Below, in pieces: positions 1 through 8,343 of a DNA stretch of 64,000 bases. A program made the position numbers and the translations under genes. The notes beneath the pieces are model-generated. The model did no database searches. It had not been told where the DNA came from and worked only from the letters and a program-made list of their open reading frames with translations. The DNA comes from JAYODW01 sp038116745 (GTDB lineage Bacteria > Pseudomonadota > Gammaproteobacteria > Ga0077536): contig JAYODW010000013.1 of the NCBI GenBank assembly GCA_038116745.1, positions 1 through 64,000 of the forward strand, written 5' to 3'. Numbering within the stretch: position 1 is the first letter of the stretch; each line of letters starts with the position of its first letter.

Positions 1-26
1 CGCCTGAGCGGTCTATCATTGGGCGC

Positions 27-1385
27 ATGAGCACAGCGCATTCTGTTCCCCGTATGGCGCCGGAAGGTAAGGTCCGCTGGCGCATTGTGGGTCTGATCTT
101 TCTGGTCTACGTGCTGATGTTCGTAGACCGGATCAATATCTCGATTGCGGCCAAGCACATCATTCCCGAGTACGGCCTGACCGACCTGGAGTTCGGCAGC
201 ATCTTCAGCGCCTTCGTGCTGGGCTACGCGCTGGCCCAGATCCCCGGAGGCTGGCTCGGCGACCGCTTCGGTCCCCGCCGGGTCATGACCTGGGCCATCG
301 TGTGGTGGTCAACCTTCACAGCGATTACGGCGCTGGCTGGCGACCTGGCCGCCATGCTGCCGTTCGGTGTGGTGGCCAGCTTTGCCATCGTGAGGGCTTT
401 GATCGGTCTGGGCGAAGCGGCGGCGCCGCCGAGCGGTAACCGCATGATCGCCAACTGGGCAGCGGCGCAGGAGCGCGGGCTCGCCACCGGCGTGACTCTC
501 AGCGGCAGCGCGCTGGGCGCGGCGCTGACGCCACCGCTGATCGTGTGGGTCATGGTGACCTGGGGATGGCGCGAGGCGTTCTATGTTTCGGGCGCTGCGG
601 GTGTGCTGGTGGCCCTGATCTGGTACCGGCTGACGGCGGATACGCCGGCTGAGCACCCCGCGGTCAGCCGCGAGGAGCGCGCCTATATCGCCGGCGATGA
701 GGTGCCGGAGGAGAGCACCGCGGCGCGACGCGCGACGCCCTGGCGGCGGCTCTTTGCGCGCCGCGATCTCTGGTACCTGACGGGTGCCTACGCGGTACTC
801 GGTTACAACGCGTATTTCTACTTCGCCTGGTTTTATCTCTATCTGGTTAACGAGCGAGGCTTTTCACTGGAGCGCGGTGGTTTTTACACAATGGCGCCGT
901 TCCTGACCATGGCGGTGGCAGGGCCCATCGGAGGCTGGCTCAGTGACCGTTTGTGTCAGCGCTACGGCAGGCGCGGAGGCCGCTGCGGACTGGGATTCAC
1001 CTCGATGCTGCTGACCGGCGTTTTTGTGTATTTCGGCGCGGCTACAGAGCAGGCTGTCGCTGCGGTGGTGCTGCTTTCGCTGAGTACGGGAACCCTGTTG
1101 CTGGGCGCTGCAGCCTTCTGGGCCACCACCATCGATGTCGCGCAGGAGCATGCCGGAACGGTATCGGGTCTGATGAACATGGGCGGAAATCTGGGCGGGA
1201 CGCTGTCGCCCTCGCTGACGCCCTACCTGGCAGAACAGCACAGCTGGCAGGCTGCGCTCTACGTGATGGCGGCGCTGAACCTCATCGGTGCCGTGCTGTG
1301 GCTGGGGATCCACCCCGAGCGACAGCTCGAACCGGAATCTGCATCCCCGCTTCCCATGGATAACGCTCAAGGAGAGAAAACATGA
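27..1385 (+). CDS. MFS transporter, anion:cation symporter type
   Basis: A 452-residue inner-membrane protein with about twelve hydrophobic segments. The first runs from roughly residue 18 into DRINISIAAKHI, and the loop between helices 2 and 3 carries the family motif GGWLGDRFGPRR (residues 74-85). Layout and motifs fit the anion:cation symporter branch of the major facilitator superfamily, which imports organic and aromatic acids. Its stop overlaps the start of the cyclase gene by ATGA, so the two are co-translated. Given the aromatic catabolic genes nearby, uptake of an aromatic or heteroaromatic acid is inferred; the substrate is not visible in the sequence. Confidence 0.85.
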   Translation: MSTAHSVPRMAPEGKVRWRIVGLIFLVYVLMFVDRINISIAAKHIIPEYGLTDLEFGSIFSAFVLGYALAQIPGGWLGDRFGPRRVMTWAIVWWSTFTAITALAGDLAAMLPFGVVASFAIVRALIGLGEAAAPPSGNRMIANWAAAQERGLATGVTLSGSALGAALTPPLIVWVMVTWGWREAFYVSGAAGVLVALIWYRLTADTPAEHPAVSREERAYIAGDEVPEESTAARRATPWRRLFARRDLWYLTGAYAVLGYNAYFYFAWFYLYLVNERGFSLERGGFYTMAPFLTMAVAGPIGGWLSDRLCQRYGRRGGRCGLGFTSMLLTGVFVYFGAATEQAVAAVVLLSLSTGTLLLGAAAFWATTIDVAQEHAGTVSGLMNMGGNLGGTLSPSLTPYLAEQHSWQAALYVMAALNLIGAVLWLGIHPERQLEPESASPLPMDNAQGEKT

Positions 1386-2449
1386 CTGCTACCCGAACGG
1401 CTCTGCTGATGTGCGTCGCGTGTGCCTTCAGCGCCCCGCTGCTGGCCGACAACAATCCGGTCGATGAGCCATGGTGGCCGAGCGAATTCGGCGCTGAGGA
1501 CCAGGCGGGCGGCACGAACTACATCAATGCTGAGAAGCGGGTCGCCGCGGCACAGCTGGTGCGCAAGGGCGAAGTGGTGACTCTGGGCATGCCCTACCAT
1601 TCGCGCATGCCTCTGTTTCCCGGGCGCATTTTTTCTCTGTCCATCCCAGGTGGAGGAAAACCGACCCACGATCTGTCCTGGTCGGGGGAAAGCTATCGCC
1701 AGACCTTCATGGATGAAATGGTCACCGCGCAGATCGGACAGGTGGGAACCCAGTTCGACTCACTGGGACATCCGATGATCAAAATTACGGGCCAGGAAGC
1801 GCGTGGCTGGAAAGACGGCAACTATCTGTATAACGGTCGGCGGCTGGAGGATATCGGTGGACCGTATGGCCTGAGCGCAAACGGCACTGAAAACGTGGGC
1901 TCATTCTTCACCCGCGGAATCCTGATCGATCTGGTCAAGCTGAAGGGTGGCAACCTGCCGATCGGCTATCCGGTGACGATGGATGATTACCGCGCTGCGC
2001 TTAAACAGGCCGGTATCGCCGATGCCGGGCAGGGCGACGTGGTGCTTTTCCGCACCGGCTGGAACGACCTCTGGCAGGACAACATGGCCAAGAGCGGACC
2101 GCAGGCCGCGCAGGACAATGCCGAATTCAATTCCGGCGGACCGGGGATCTCACCCGAAGTCTGTGACCATCTCGCCACTCGCCGTATTGCCATGATGGGC
2201 GCGGATAACTGGGGTATCGAGCCTTACGATTTCGGTGGAAAGGGCGAGTGGCCCACGCCGATCGCGGAGATCAGCGAATGGGGCTACTGTCATATGAATC
2301 TGTCGGCGCGCCGTGGGATCTATCTTTTCGAGAATCTCAACCTGAAGGAACTCGGTGAGCGGGGGCCGGCCGAGTTCCTGTTCAGCTGGGCGCCGTTGAA
2401 ACTGGTAGGTGCGACCGGCTCACCGGGCAATCCCATCGCGGCCTGGTGA
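1382..2449 (+). CDS. Exported cyclase-family metal-dependent hydrolase
   Basis: A 355-residue member of the cyclase family (PF04199), which includes kynurenine formamidase and isatin hydrolase. A signal peptide covers about residues 1-23, with a cut after SAPLLA, so the enzyme should be periplasmic. The family metal motif HxGTHxDxxxH appears as QVGTQFDSLGH (residues 120-130): the Asp and last His are kept and the first two His are Gln, as in the longer GTQ-type cyclases. The ATG overlaps the stop of the transporter gene. It probably hydrolyses a cyclic amide, lactone or similar before or during uptake, but the substrate is unknown. Confidence 0.8.
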   Translation: MTATRTALLMCVACAFSAPLLADNNPVDEPWWPSEFGAEDQAGGTNYINAEKRVAAAQLVRKGEVVTLGMPYHSRMPLFPGRIFSLSIPGGGKPTHDLSWSGESYRQTFMDEMVTAQIGQVGTQFDSLGHPMIKITGQEARGWKDGNYLYNGRRLEDIGGPYGLSANGTENVGSFFTRGILIDLVKLKGGNLPIGYPVTMDDYRAALKQAGIADAGQGDVVLFRTGWNDLWQDNMAKSGPQAAQDNAEFNSGGPGISPEVCDHLATRRIAMMGADNWGIEPYDFGGKGEWPTPIAEISEWGYCHMNLSARRGIYLFENLNLKELGERGPAEFLFSWAPLKLVGATGSPGNPIAAW

Positions 2450-2587
2450 CTGGTGGCTATAATCGGGCACAGTTCACTGGGGAGCCGCCTTATGTCTGTC
2501 TACGGTAGGCCGGATCCCTGTGGCGGTGATGCCTGTGCTTATGAGGGGCTGATCCGTAAGTCTTACAAGAGCCGTGGGAACGTGAAA

Positions 2588-2863
2588 ATGACAAGAAAAA
2601 GATTTGCCATCGTCGCGCTTGTGTCTCTGGTCAGCATGATCGCCTGGAGCGCCCAGGCGTATGACCCGGTGCCTGATCCTCGTATGGACAAAAAGGGTAG
2701 CGCGTCCGGGGGATACAGCGGCTCTGGACGGTATGGCGAGTTGGGCCCCAAGCCGCGATCGGGCGGCAACTGGAGTCGACAGAGCCAGCCGGACTTCGGC
2801 ACGTCCAAAAGGAAGGGCGGAGGGTACGACAACAAGCGCGGGTACAACGCTCCAGACCCCTGA
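2588..2863 (+). CDS. Small secreted Gly/Ser-rich protein, unknown function
   Basis: A 91-residue protein with a clear signal peptide (positive MTRKR start, hydrophobic core, cut near AWSAQA) followed by a hydrophilic tail rich in Gly, Ser, Lys and Pro. I chose the ATG at 2588 over the upstream in-frame start at 2453 because only this start puts the signal sequence at the N-terminus. A TATAAT box sits at 2458-2463, just after the cyclase gene, and could drive it. I recognise no domain; the tail looks disordered. It may be a real small exported protein, but coding evidence is limited to the signal peptide. Confidence 0.5.
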   Translation: MTRKRFAIVALVSLVSMIAWSAQAYDPVPDPRMDKKGSASGGYSGSGRYGELGPKPRSGGNWSRQSQPDFGTSKRKGGGYDNKRGYNAPDP

Positions 2864-2875
2864 TTGACCGCAAGC

Positions 2876-5254
2876 TTACCCCTGTGGCAGGGCTGACCCG
2901 GCGCTGCTCTGAGCGTAACGGCCCAGGACTGTATCCAGGGTTCGGTAGAAATCCTGAGCCCTGACAGGGCGTTCCAGCTCAGCAGAGAACAGCGGGCGAC
3001 TTGGCTTCTGGCCGTCTTCTCCGACTGCCATGGAACCGAGCTGGACCAGCGCCAGGGCGCCATCCCGTTGTGCTATTGCCTGAGTAAAAGCCCTCGCGGC
3101 TGACCACGATCCCCGCAGCTCGGACAAACCGACCAGCGCGATCTGGTAGCGCTGGGGAGAGATCATTTCCAGCGCCTCAGTGACGCCGGCCGCAGACTCA
3201 ACGGAAAGATGCAGCAGACGCAGCATGCGTGTGATGTCCCGACGCTCCTCTGCGTCGTCGCAGCCGATCAGGAGCACGGCAGGCGGCGGTGTGAGTGCCC
3301 GAATTCGTGCAGCGTAGTCGGTAGTCGCCTCGCGGTGGGTAGCCTGTTCGGACTTTGACGCTTGCGCTTCCTGTAGGCGCAAGCGGGCCGTGAACCAGAA
3401 AGTGCTGCCCTCGCCGACTTTGCTTTCCGCGCCTGAGTCGCCGCCCATCTCACGAGCGAGACGTCGGGTAATTGCGAGGCCGAGTCCGGTGCCGCCGTGT
3501 TTCCGTGTCAGGCCATTATCAATCTGCTCAAAGGGCTGAAAGATCCGTCGCAGCGCACCTGCCTCAATGCCGCCAGCCGTATCCTGCACTTCAAAACGCA
3601 GCAGCACGCTGCGCTCGGTCTCCTGTACAGCGCTGCAGCGCACCTGGATAGAACCCTGTTCGGTGAATTTGACTGCGTTGCCGGCATAGTTGAGCACCGC
3701 CTGACGCAGGCGGGTTTCATCACCGAGCAGCGCTTTCTCCGGCATGGGACCGACTTCACCGCTCAGCGTAACTCCACGTTTCTCCGCCTGAGGTCGCAGC
3801 AGCGAAACCACATGATCCACTATGCTCTGAGGAGAGACCGGCTCCTGTTTCAAGGTCATGTTCCCGGACTCGATGCGGGAGTACTCCAGGATGGTGTTGA
3901 GCAGGCTGAGCAGGTGTTCCCCCGATGCGCTCAGCACCTCCATCATCTCGTCCTGCTTGTCAGTCAGGCCTCGCGCCCGGATAACCTGCGCCATACCCAG
4001 AACGCCGTTCAGCGGCGTTCGCAGCTCATGACTGACATTGGCAAGGAAGGCGCTTTTGGCCACATTGGCGGCTTCGGCCGCCTGTTTGGCGCGCTCGAGC
4101 GCTACCGTGCGATCTCTCACCATCTCCTCAAGGTGATTTCGATGCTGCTCCAGTTCGAGCTTGTTCTGCTGAGCCTCGCTGATGTCGAGGTGTATACCGA
4201 ACAGCCATTCGGGGCGGCCATCACTGTCACGAGAGACGACCTGGCCGCGATCCAGAATCCAGATCCAGTGCCCCTCTCGGTGTCGCATGCGCACTTCGGC
4301 TGAATAGATGCCCGTCAGACCTTCGAAATGCGCTTTGATCGCGGCCTCGGAGCGCGCGAGATCATCCGGATGACAGAAGCGTTTCCAGGTGTCGATGCTG
4401 GTTGGCTCGAGCTCGCTCAGACGGTAACCCACCATCTCTGCCCAGGATTCGCTGAAGCGCGTGTCGCCCGTCTGGACATTCCATTCCCAGGTGCCGGCCT
4501 GAGTGGCAGCGATGAGTTGCAGGAGGCGGTCCCTCTGCCGGGTAATCACCGCCTGGTCTTCCTCGCGCTTGCGCAGCGCATCTGAGAGCTCTCGCGACAT
4601 GGCATTGAACGCCCGGCCGGTGTCGGCGACCTCGTCATCCCCTTGAACCGGGATCTGATAGCCGAGATCACCACTACTCAGACGTTCGGCCCCGCGGCTG
4701 AGGGCCAATAGCTGGCGGGTGAGATAAGAGCCCAGAAGATAGGAAAACAGCGCCACCAGACTCATCTCCAGCAGCGCAATCAGCGTGCTGTCCCGTTTTG
4801 CCTGGTCAAGCACATCCGTCAGACGCGAAATGTCCAGCCCGAGCTGGACCTGCCCGAACTCCGTGTTGGCAGTCACTACCTCAGCGCGCACGTCAAAAAC
4901 GCCGTCAGAAGCCTCTTTCAGGGAATTATCAGGTGCGAAGGGCCGCTGCAGCGCCGCACTGTCCCCGACCGCGACAAGCTCATTGCCCAGCGCGTCCAGG
5001 ATGCGGGTGTAAACCACGTCTTCTTTTGAGACCAGCTCCTCGGCAAAGGACTGCAGACGTGCCAGATCCAGGGAGAGCACGGCATCGGTGGCAAGGGCGG
5101 CAAACGTCTCCGCCGTAGAGGAGGCATGGACGCGCAGCTGGCTTTCGTTTGTAGAAACCAGGAAGCGCGTCACGCTGATGATCAGCAGTGCGAGCAGCAC
5201 GGCTTCGATCAGCGCGACACCGAGGATAGTCTTGAGGCGGAAGGAGAGCCTCAT
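2876..5254 (-). CDS. Hybrid sensor histidine kinase with degenerate receiver
   Basis: A 792-residue membrane kinase. In order: a membrane helix at 9-32, a periplasmic sensor part to about 155, a second helix near 158-178, HAMP (about 178-230), PAS/PAC (about 245-360), a dimerisation domain with phospho-acceptor His409 in SHELRTPLNG, a HATPase domain with the GGTGLGLAI glycine loop, and a C-terminal receiver-like domain from about 665. In that last domain the position of the phospho-Asp reads ALVGLSEL, with no Asp, so it looks like a pseudo-receiver. It lies 16 bases after a PhnD-like binding protein, its likely periplasmic partner. No response regulator is adjacent. Confidence 0.88.
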   Translation of the reverse strand: MRLSFRLKTILGVALIEAVLLALLIISVTRFLVSTNESQLRVHASSTAETFAALATDAVLSLDLARLQSFAEELVSKEDVVYTRILDALGNELVAVGDSAALQRPFAPDNSLKEASDGVFDVRAEVVTANTEFGQVQLGLDISRLTDVLDQAKRDSTLIALLEMSLVALFSYLLGSYLTRQLLALSRGAERLSSGDLGYQIPVQGDDEVADTGRAFNAMSRELSDALRKREEDQAVITRQRDRLLQLIAATQAGTWEWNVQTGDTRFSESWAEMVGYRLSELEPTSIDTWKRFCHPDDLARSEAAIKAHFEGLTGIYSAEVRMRHREGHWIWILDRGQVVSRDSDGRPEWLFGIHLDISEAQQNKLELEQHRNHLEEMVRDRTVALERAKQAAEAANVAKSAFLANVSHELRTPLNGVLGMAQVIRARGLTDKQDEMMEVLSASGEHLLSLLNTILEYSRIESGNMTLKQEPVSPQSIVDHVVSLLRPQAEKRGVTLSGEVGPMPEKALLGDETRLRQAVLNYAGNAVKFTEQGSIQVRCSAVQETERSVLLRFEVQDTAGGIEAGALRRIFQPFEQIDNGLTRKHGGTGLGLAITRRLAREMGGDSGAESKVGEGSTFWFTARLRLQEAQASKSEQATHREATTDYAARIRALTPPPAVLLIGCDDAEERRDITRMLRLLHLSVESAAGVTEALEMISPQRYQIALVGLSELRGSWSAARAFTQAIAQRDGALALVQLGSMAVGEDGQKPSRPLFSAELERPVRAQDFYRTLDTVLGRYAQSSAGSALPQG

Positions 5255-5270
5255 CCGCTAACCCTTGCAG

Positions 5271-6083
5271 CTACAACAGGTCGATTTCCAGGTCGCGGAC
5301 ATCGTCCCAGTCAGCGTCCTTGGCTGGTTCAATCCCCTTGAAGCCCAGGGCATCCAGAAGTGGTTTAGCGGCAGGGTCAGCGTCCAGGTGCATTATGGCT
5401 GCAGTTACGCGGCTGAGGATATCCGCGGGTACCCTGGGATGCGCCGCGATTGCGTGAGGTGTGTATGGAGTTGTCGTGCTCAGTACTCTGAGCTGGTCGG
5501 CTTGTGCGGGGTCGAATACGGACAGGGTGCGCTTGATTCCCCCACCGGCCGATGCCAGTCCTCTGATGACATTGAGATAGACCGAGTCGTGAGAGGAGAC
5601 AAAACGGGGTATGACCGAAATGCCCTGACGTTTGAGCTCGGCCAAGGGCAGGATAGTAGCGGCGAAAGCTGCGGGTGAGGGAAAGGCCATGTCCTTGCCA
5701 TCGAGCTCCCTCACGCTCTGTATGGGGCTGTCGCTGCGTACGACGATGATGCCCTGGATCTGCTTGTTTCGTTCCTTTGCGATCGCTGCATAACCGGGTT
5801 TCTCGTGGAACACGGTGTAGTGATAGGGGTTCATGTAGGCAAAGTCGTACTGACCCTGGCTCAGCCGGGATTCGAAGGTGGGAATATCTGGCGCCGTGGC
5901 GAAGGCCAGCGTGATCCCCGCTTCGGCCGACAGGTAGCTGAGAACCGGCGCCCAGCCCTGGGCCAGCTGGGACGCAGCCTGCTGCGGCACGATGCCAAAA
6001 GAGAAACGTTCGGCCGCGGTCGCATTGGTCAGCGCGACTGTCAGCAGCAGCGACAAAGTCAGTGAAATACATCGGATGGTCAT
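5271..6083 (-). CDS. PhnD-like periplasmic substrate-binding protein
   Basis: A 270-residue binding protein of the phosphate/phosphite/phosphonate (PhnD, SsuA-like) family. I start it at the ATG at 6083, which puts a signal peptide (MTIRCISLTLSLLL, cut after NATA) at the N-terminus; an upstream in-frame start would add 21 non-signal residues. The motif YDFAYMNPYHY is typical of the family. No ABC permease or ATPase gene is nearby. The next gene downstream is a hybrid histidine kinase, so this protein more likely acts as a ligand-sensing partner than as a transporter part. A TTGACA box lies upstream at 6154-6159 (minus strand). Confidence 0.8.
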   Translation of the reverse strand: MTIRCISLTLSLLLTVALTNATAAERFSFGIVPQQAASQLAQGWAPVLSYLSAEAGITLAFATAPDIPTFESRLSQGQYDFAYMNPYHYTVFHEKPGYAAIAKERNKQIQGIIVVRSDSPIQSVRELDGKDMAFPSPAAFAATILPLAELKRQGISVIPRFVSSHDSVYLNVIRGLASAGGGIKRTLSVFDPAQADQLRVLSTTTPYTPHAIAAHPRVPADILSRVTAAIMHLDADPAAKPLLDALGFKGIEPAKDADWDDVRDLEIDLL

Positions 6084-6489
6084 TGCGGCGATTCCTGCTC
6101 TCAAACGGTCACTTTTATGCGCGAATACGCACGGTGCCGTGTGCACGTGTATGTGTCAATTGAACCTGATTTCCAGGCGTGGCTGCGGCCATGGTCTTGG
6201 CAGGATGGGGGTGCAGGCGCGGGAGCGCTTTAAACATCGAATCGGCATTTCTTTCCCGGTAGCTGCCTTGAGGGTAGTGGGCATAGCGCAGGGTCAGCAC
6301 AGTCGTGAAGCTGTCCCGCTCGTTGCGCTGATGTTCCTTACCGAATGGCATGGACATTGGCAAAGATGCTGTCGATATCAGCCCGCGCTTAACGCCGAAC
6401 TTTGCCAAAACTGACGTCGCGAACGGTTTCGTTGTCGTTGCAGCCGAGCCATGGTGTCTTCAGAAAAAGTATCGCTGCCTGCTCGAGTT
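6084..6489. other. Intergenic region without recognised gene
   Basis: About 400 bases between the PhnD-like gene and the end of the kinase-like gene, both on the minus strand. It holds a TTGACA box (6154-6159, minus strand) and an imperfect inverted repeat CACGG-TG-CCGTG near 6130, which might belong to a promoter of the binding-protein/kinase pair. I could not pair the -35 box with a convincing -10. The reading frame at 6115-6408 shows no protein-like features. Confidence 0.4.
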
Positions 6490-7500
6490 TCAGTTCGCCA
6501 GAAGCTCCTGCGCTCGCGCGTACATGGCCGGCAGAGCCAGCGCCATCCTCTCCCAGGCCGGATCGGGGCGGCGCCCTTCGCGGTGCAGACGCACGAACAG
6601 GCCGGTAACGACAGCCATGCGGTAACCGGCCAGGGCGCGGTACCAGTTGATACCATCGCATCGGCGGCCGCTGACCCGCTCGTATTCAGCGATCATCGCC
6701 TCCGGGCTCATTGGATTAATCGGGCACCAGTCGGGGTGCCAGCTGGCCTGGTCGCCGATCATGATGAGCCAGCCGAGGTCATAGAGCTGCGCGCCGATGG
6801 CGGAGAGCTCCCAGTCGAGCAGCGCCGTCAGCCGGCCGTGGTCATCGAAAAGGATATTGCCCGGCTGACAGTCGCCGTGCAGCAGGCCGACGGGTGAGGG
6901 CGGAGGACCACAGGCGAGCAGGCTTTCCCGCACGCGAGCGCCGAGTTCCTGCCAGCCAGGTTCTGCCGCTTTCTCCAGGACAGCGTCCCAGCGCGCGACC
7001 TCGCTTTCGATCGGGGTTGGCGTCTCCCAGGCGGGTAAGTGCTGCTGCCAGTCGAATTGGTGCACGCGGGCCAGTGCGGCGATAGCCTGCTGCCATAACG
7101 GCGCCACAGCGGAATCTTTGAGGTCGAAACCCGGGTCCGGTTCCCAGACGATGAAGGCGCGGCCCGGCAGGCGCTGGAAGATCACGTAAGCAGTGGGGAA
7201 AAACGCATCGTCCGCGCCGTGGAAGCGGATCGCCGGAACCTGAAAGCCATGTGCTGCAAGGGTACGCAGCAGCGGCACCTGGCGCATGACGTCAGTATTA
7301 CCGCTGCGGCGGACGCCGACCGGGGACAGCCTTACGACCAGCGCGTCGAGCAGCGTCGCGTGCTCATCGCGAACCTCAAAGCCGAAGGTCAGACCGCCAT
7401 GGCTACCAGCGAATCCGCTGAGTCCGGTGACCTGGGACGCCTCGCCGTAGTGGGCGTGCGCCAGGCGTTCCAGACAGCGCTGGAGCTCTGCTTTCTGCAC
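6490..7500 (-). CDS. APH/choline-kinase-fold phosphotransferase
   Basis: A 336-residue protein of the aminoglycoside phosphotransferase fold, closest in style to the kinase domain of ACAD10/11-type proteins. The catalytic loop LLHGDCQPGNILF and the metal-binding LLDWE segment are both present, so the kinase site looks intact. It starts at a GTG 21 bases after the dioxygenase subunit gene and is the last gene of the minus-strand aminophenol-type operon. Its substrate is not evident. Phosphorylation of a hydroxylated or amino-alcohol pathway compound is a guess; resistance to an aminoglycoside is less likely in this context. Confidence 0.75.
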   Translation of the reverse strand: MQKAELQRCLERLAHAHYGEASQVTGLSGFAGSHGGLTFGFEVRDEHATLLDALVVRLSPVGVRRSGNTDVMRQVPLLRTLAAHGFQVPAIRFHGADDAFFPTAYVIFQRLPGRAFIVWEPDPGFDLKDSAVAPLWQQAIAALARVHQFDWQQHLPAWETPTPIESEVARWDAVLEKAAEPGWQELGARVRESLLACGPPPSPVGLLHGDCQPGNILFDDHGRLTALLDWELSAIGAQLYDLGWLIMIGDQASWHPDWCPINPMSPEAMIAEYERVSGRRCDGINWYRALAGYRMAVVTGLFVRLHREGRRPDPAWERMALALPAMYARAQELLAN

Positions 7501-7521
7501 GAGTGGTGGCGCAGCCCGCGC

Positions 7522-8340
7522 TCAGGCCGCGGGCTGAAACTCGACCACGGCGGCTCCCGTACCGTAGAGCGGGCCGTAGCCGTGCACCGCGGCGCTGTGG
7601 ATGCGCTGATTAAGGGCGCCAAGAATGAAAGCCATGTGCTTGAAACCCATGTCGGCGCGGGCTTCCCCGGCAAACTGCGGCGCGCAGGCTTTGAGTGCCT
7701 CGATCTGGCCGCTTTCAAGCAGACCGAGGATCTTACGGTTCCAGACATCGTCTTCAGCGCGCGAGATATGGTCTTCTTCTATGGCTATGCTGTGGCGGAA
7801 GCAGCTGCCGGACAGACCGCCGACGCCGACCACGGCGATGCGGCGGCCGGCGGCTTCGGCCTGCTCGGCGGCAATGCGCCCGAGGGCTGCGGTGGTGTCC
7901 CAGTCGTGATAGAGATTGTTGGAGGCGATCACCATCGGCAGACGTTTCCCGGGATCAAGGAAGTTGCTGCAGATGATAGTGCCGGTATCGATCGGGAAAC
8001 CGTCGTAGTCGACGCCTTTTGAGCGTATCCCAAGGGCGGGGGTGGCCGCGATGATGGCTTCCGTCAGCGGCACGTCGATCGTCATATCGAACTCAAGCGC
8101 GCCGAACTCGTGCCAGTTTTCGTCGACGTGCACGCCGCTGGCCCGAGGTCGGGTCTGCCACAGCTGGTCCAGCACGGCCAGCCACTGGGTTGAATAAACC
8201 ACCAGCGTGTCGGCGCCCGACTGCGCGAGGCTTGCCCCGGCGCGATCCATCGCATCGGCAAGCGCGCCCCAGGGTGGGTTCTTGCGCTGTACAAGCGGCA
8301 GCGGTGATCCAGGAATCAGGTAAGCAGCGACGACCGGCAT
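7522..8340 (-). CDS. Class III extradiol dioxygenase, non-catalytic (AmnA-like) subunit
   Basis: A 272-residue LigB-fold protein that matches the alpha subunit of 2-aminophenol 1,6-dioxygenase in length (about 271 in AmnA). The iron ligands of the partner are missing: the N-terminal histidine motif reads IPGSPLP instead of APHPPH, and VYSTQW replaces VHSPHW. It is therefore expected to be structural, completing an alpha2-beta2 enzyme with the product of the preceding gene, which ends 4 bases upstream. Substrate (2-aminophenol or a substituted relative) is inferred from the family and neighbours. Confidence 0.82.
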   Translation of the reverse strand: MPVVAAYLIPGSPLPLVQRKNPPWGALADAMDRAGASLAQSGADTLVVYSTQWLAVLDQLWQTRPRASGVHVDENWHEFGALEFDMTIDVPLTEAIIAATPALGIRSKGVDYDGFPIDTGTIICSNFLDPGKRLPMVIASNNLYHDWDTTAALGRIAAEQAEAAGRRIAVVGVGGLSGSCFRHSIAIEEDHISRAEDDVWNRKILGLLESGQIEALKACAPQFAGEARADMGFKHMAFILGALNQRIHSAAVHGYGPLYGTGAAVVEFQPAA

Positions 8341-8343
8341 GAT

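Noticed and set aside
3497..4303. A 268-codon open frame antisense to the hybrid kinase
   Set aside because: The kinase domains on the other strand are unmistakable; this frame has no recognisable features.
6115..6408. A 97-codon minus-strand frame upstream of the PhnD-like gene
   Set aside because: It has no ribosome site, no domain and a composition unlike its neighbours; intergenic DNA is the simpler reading.
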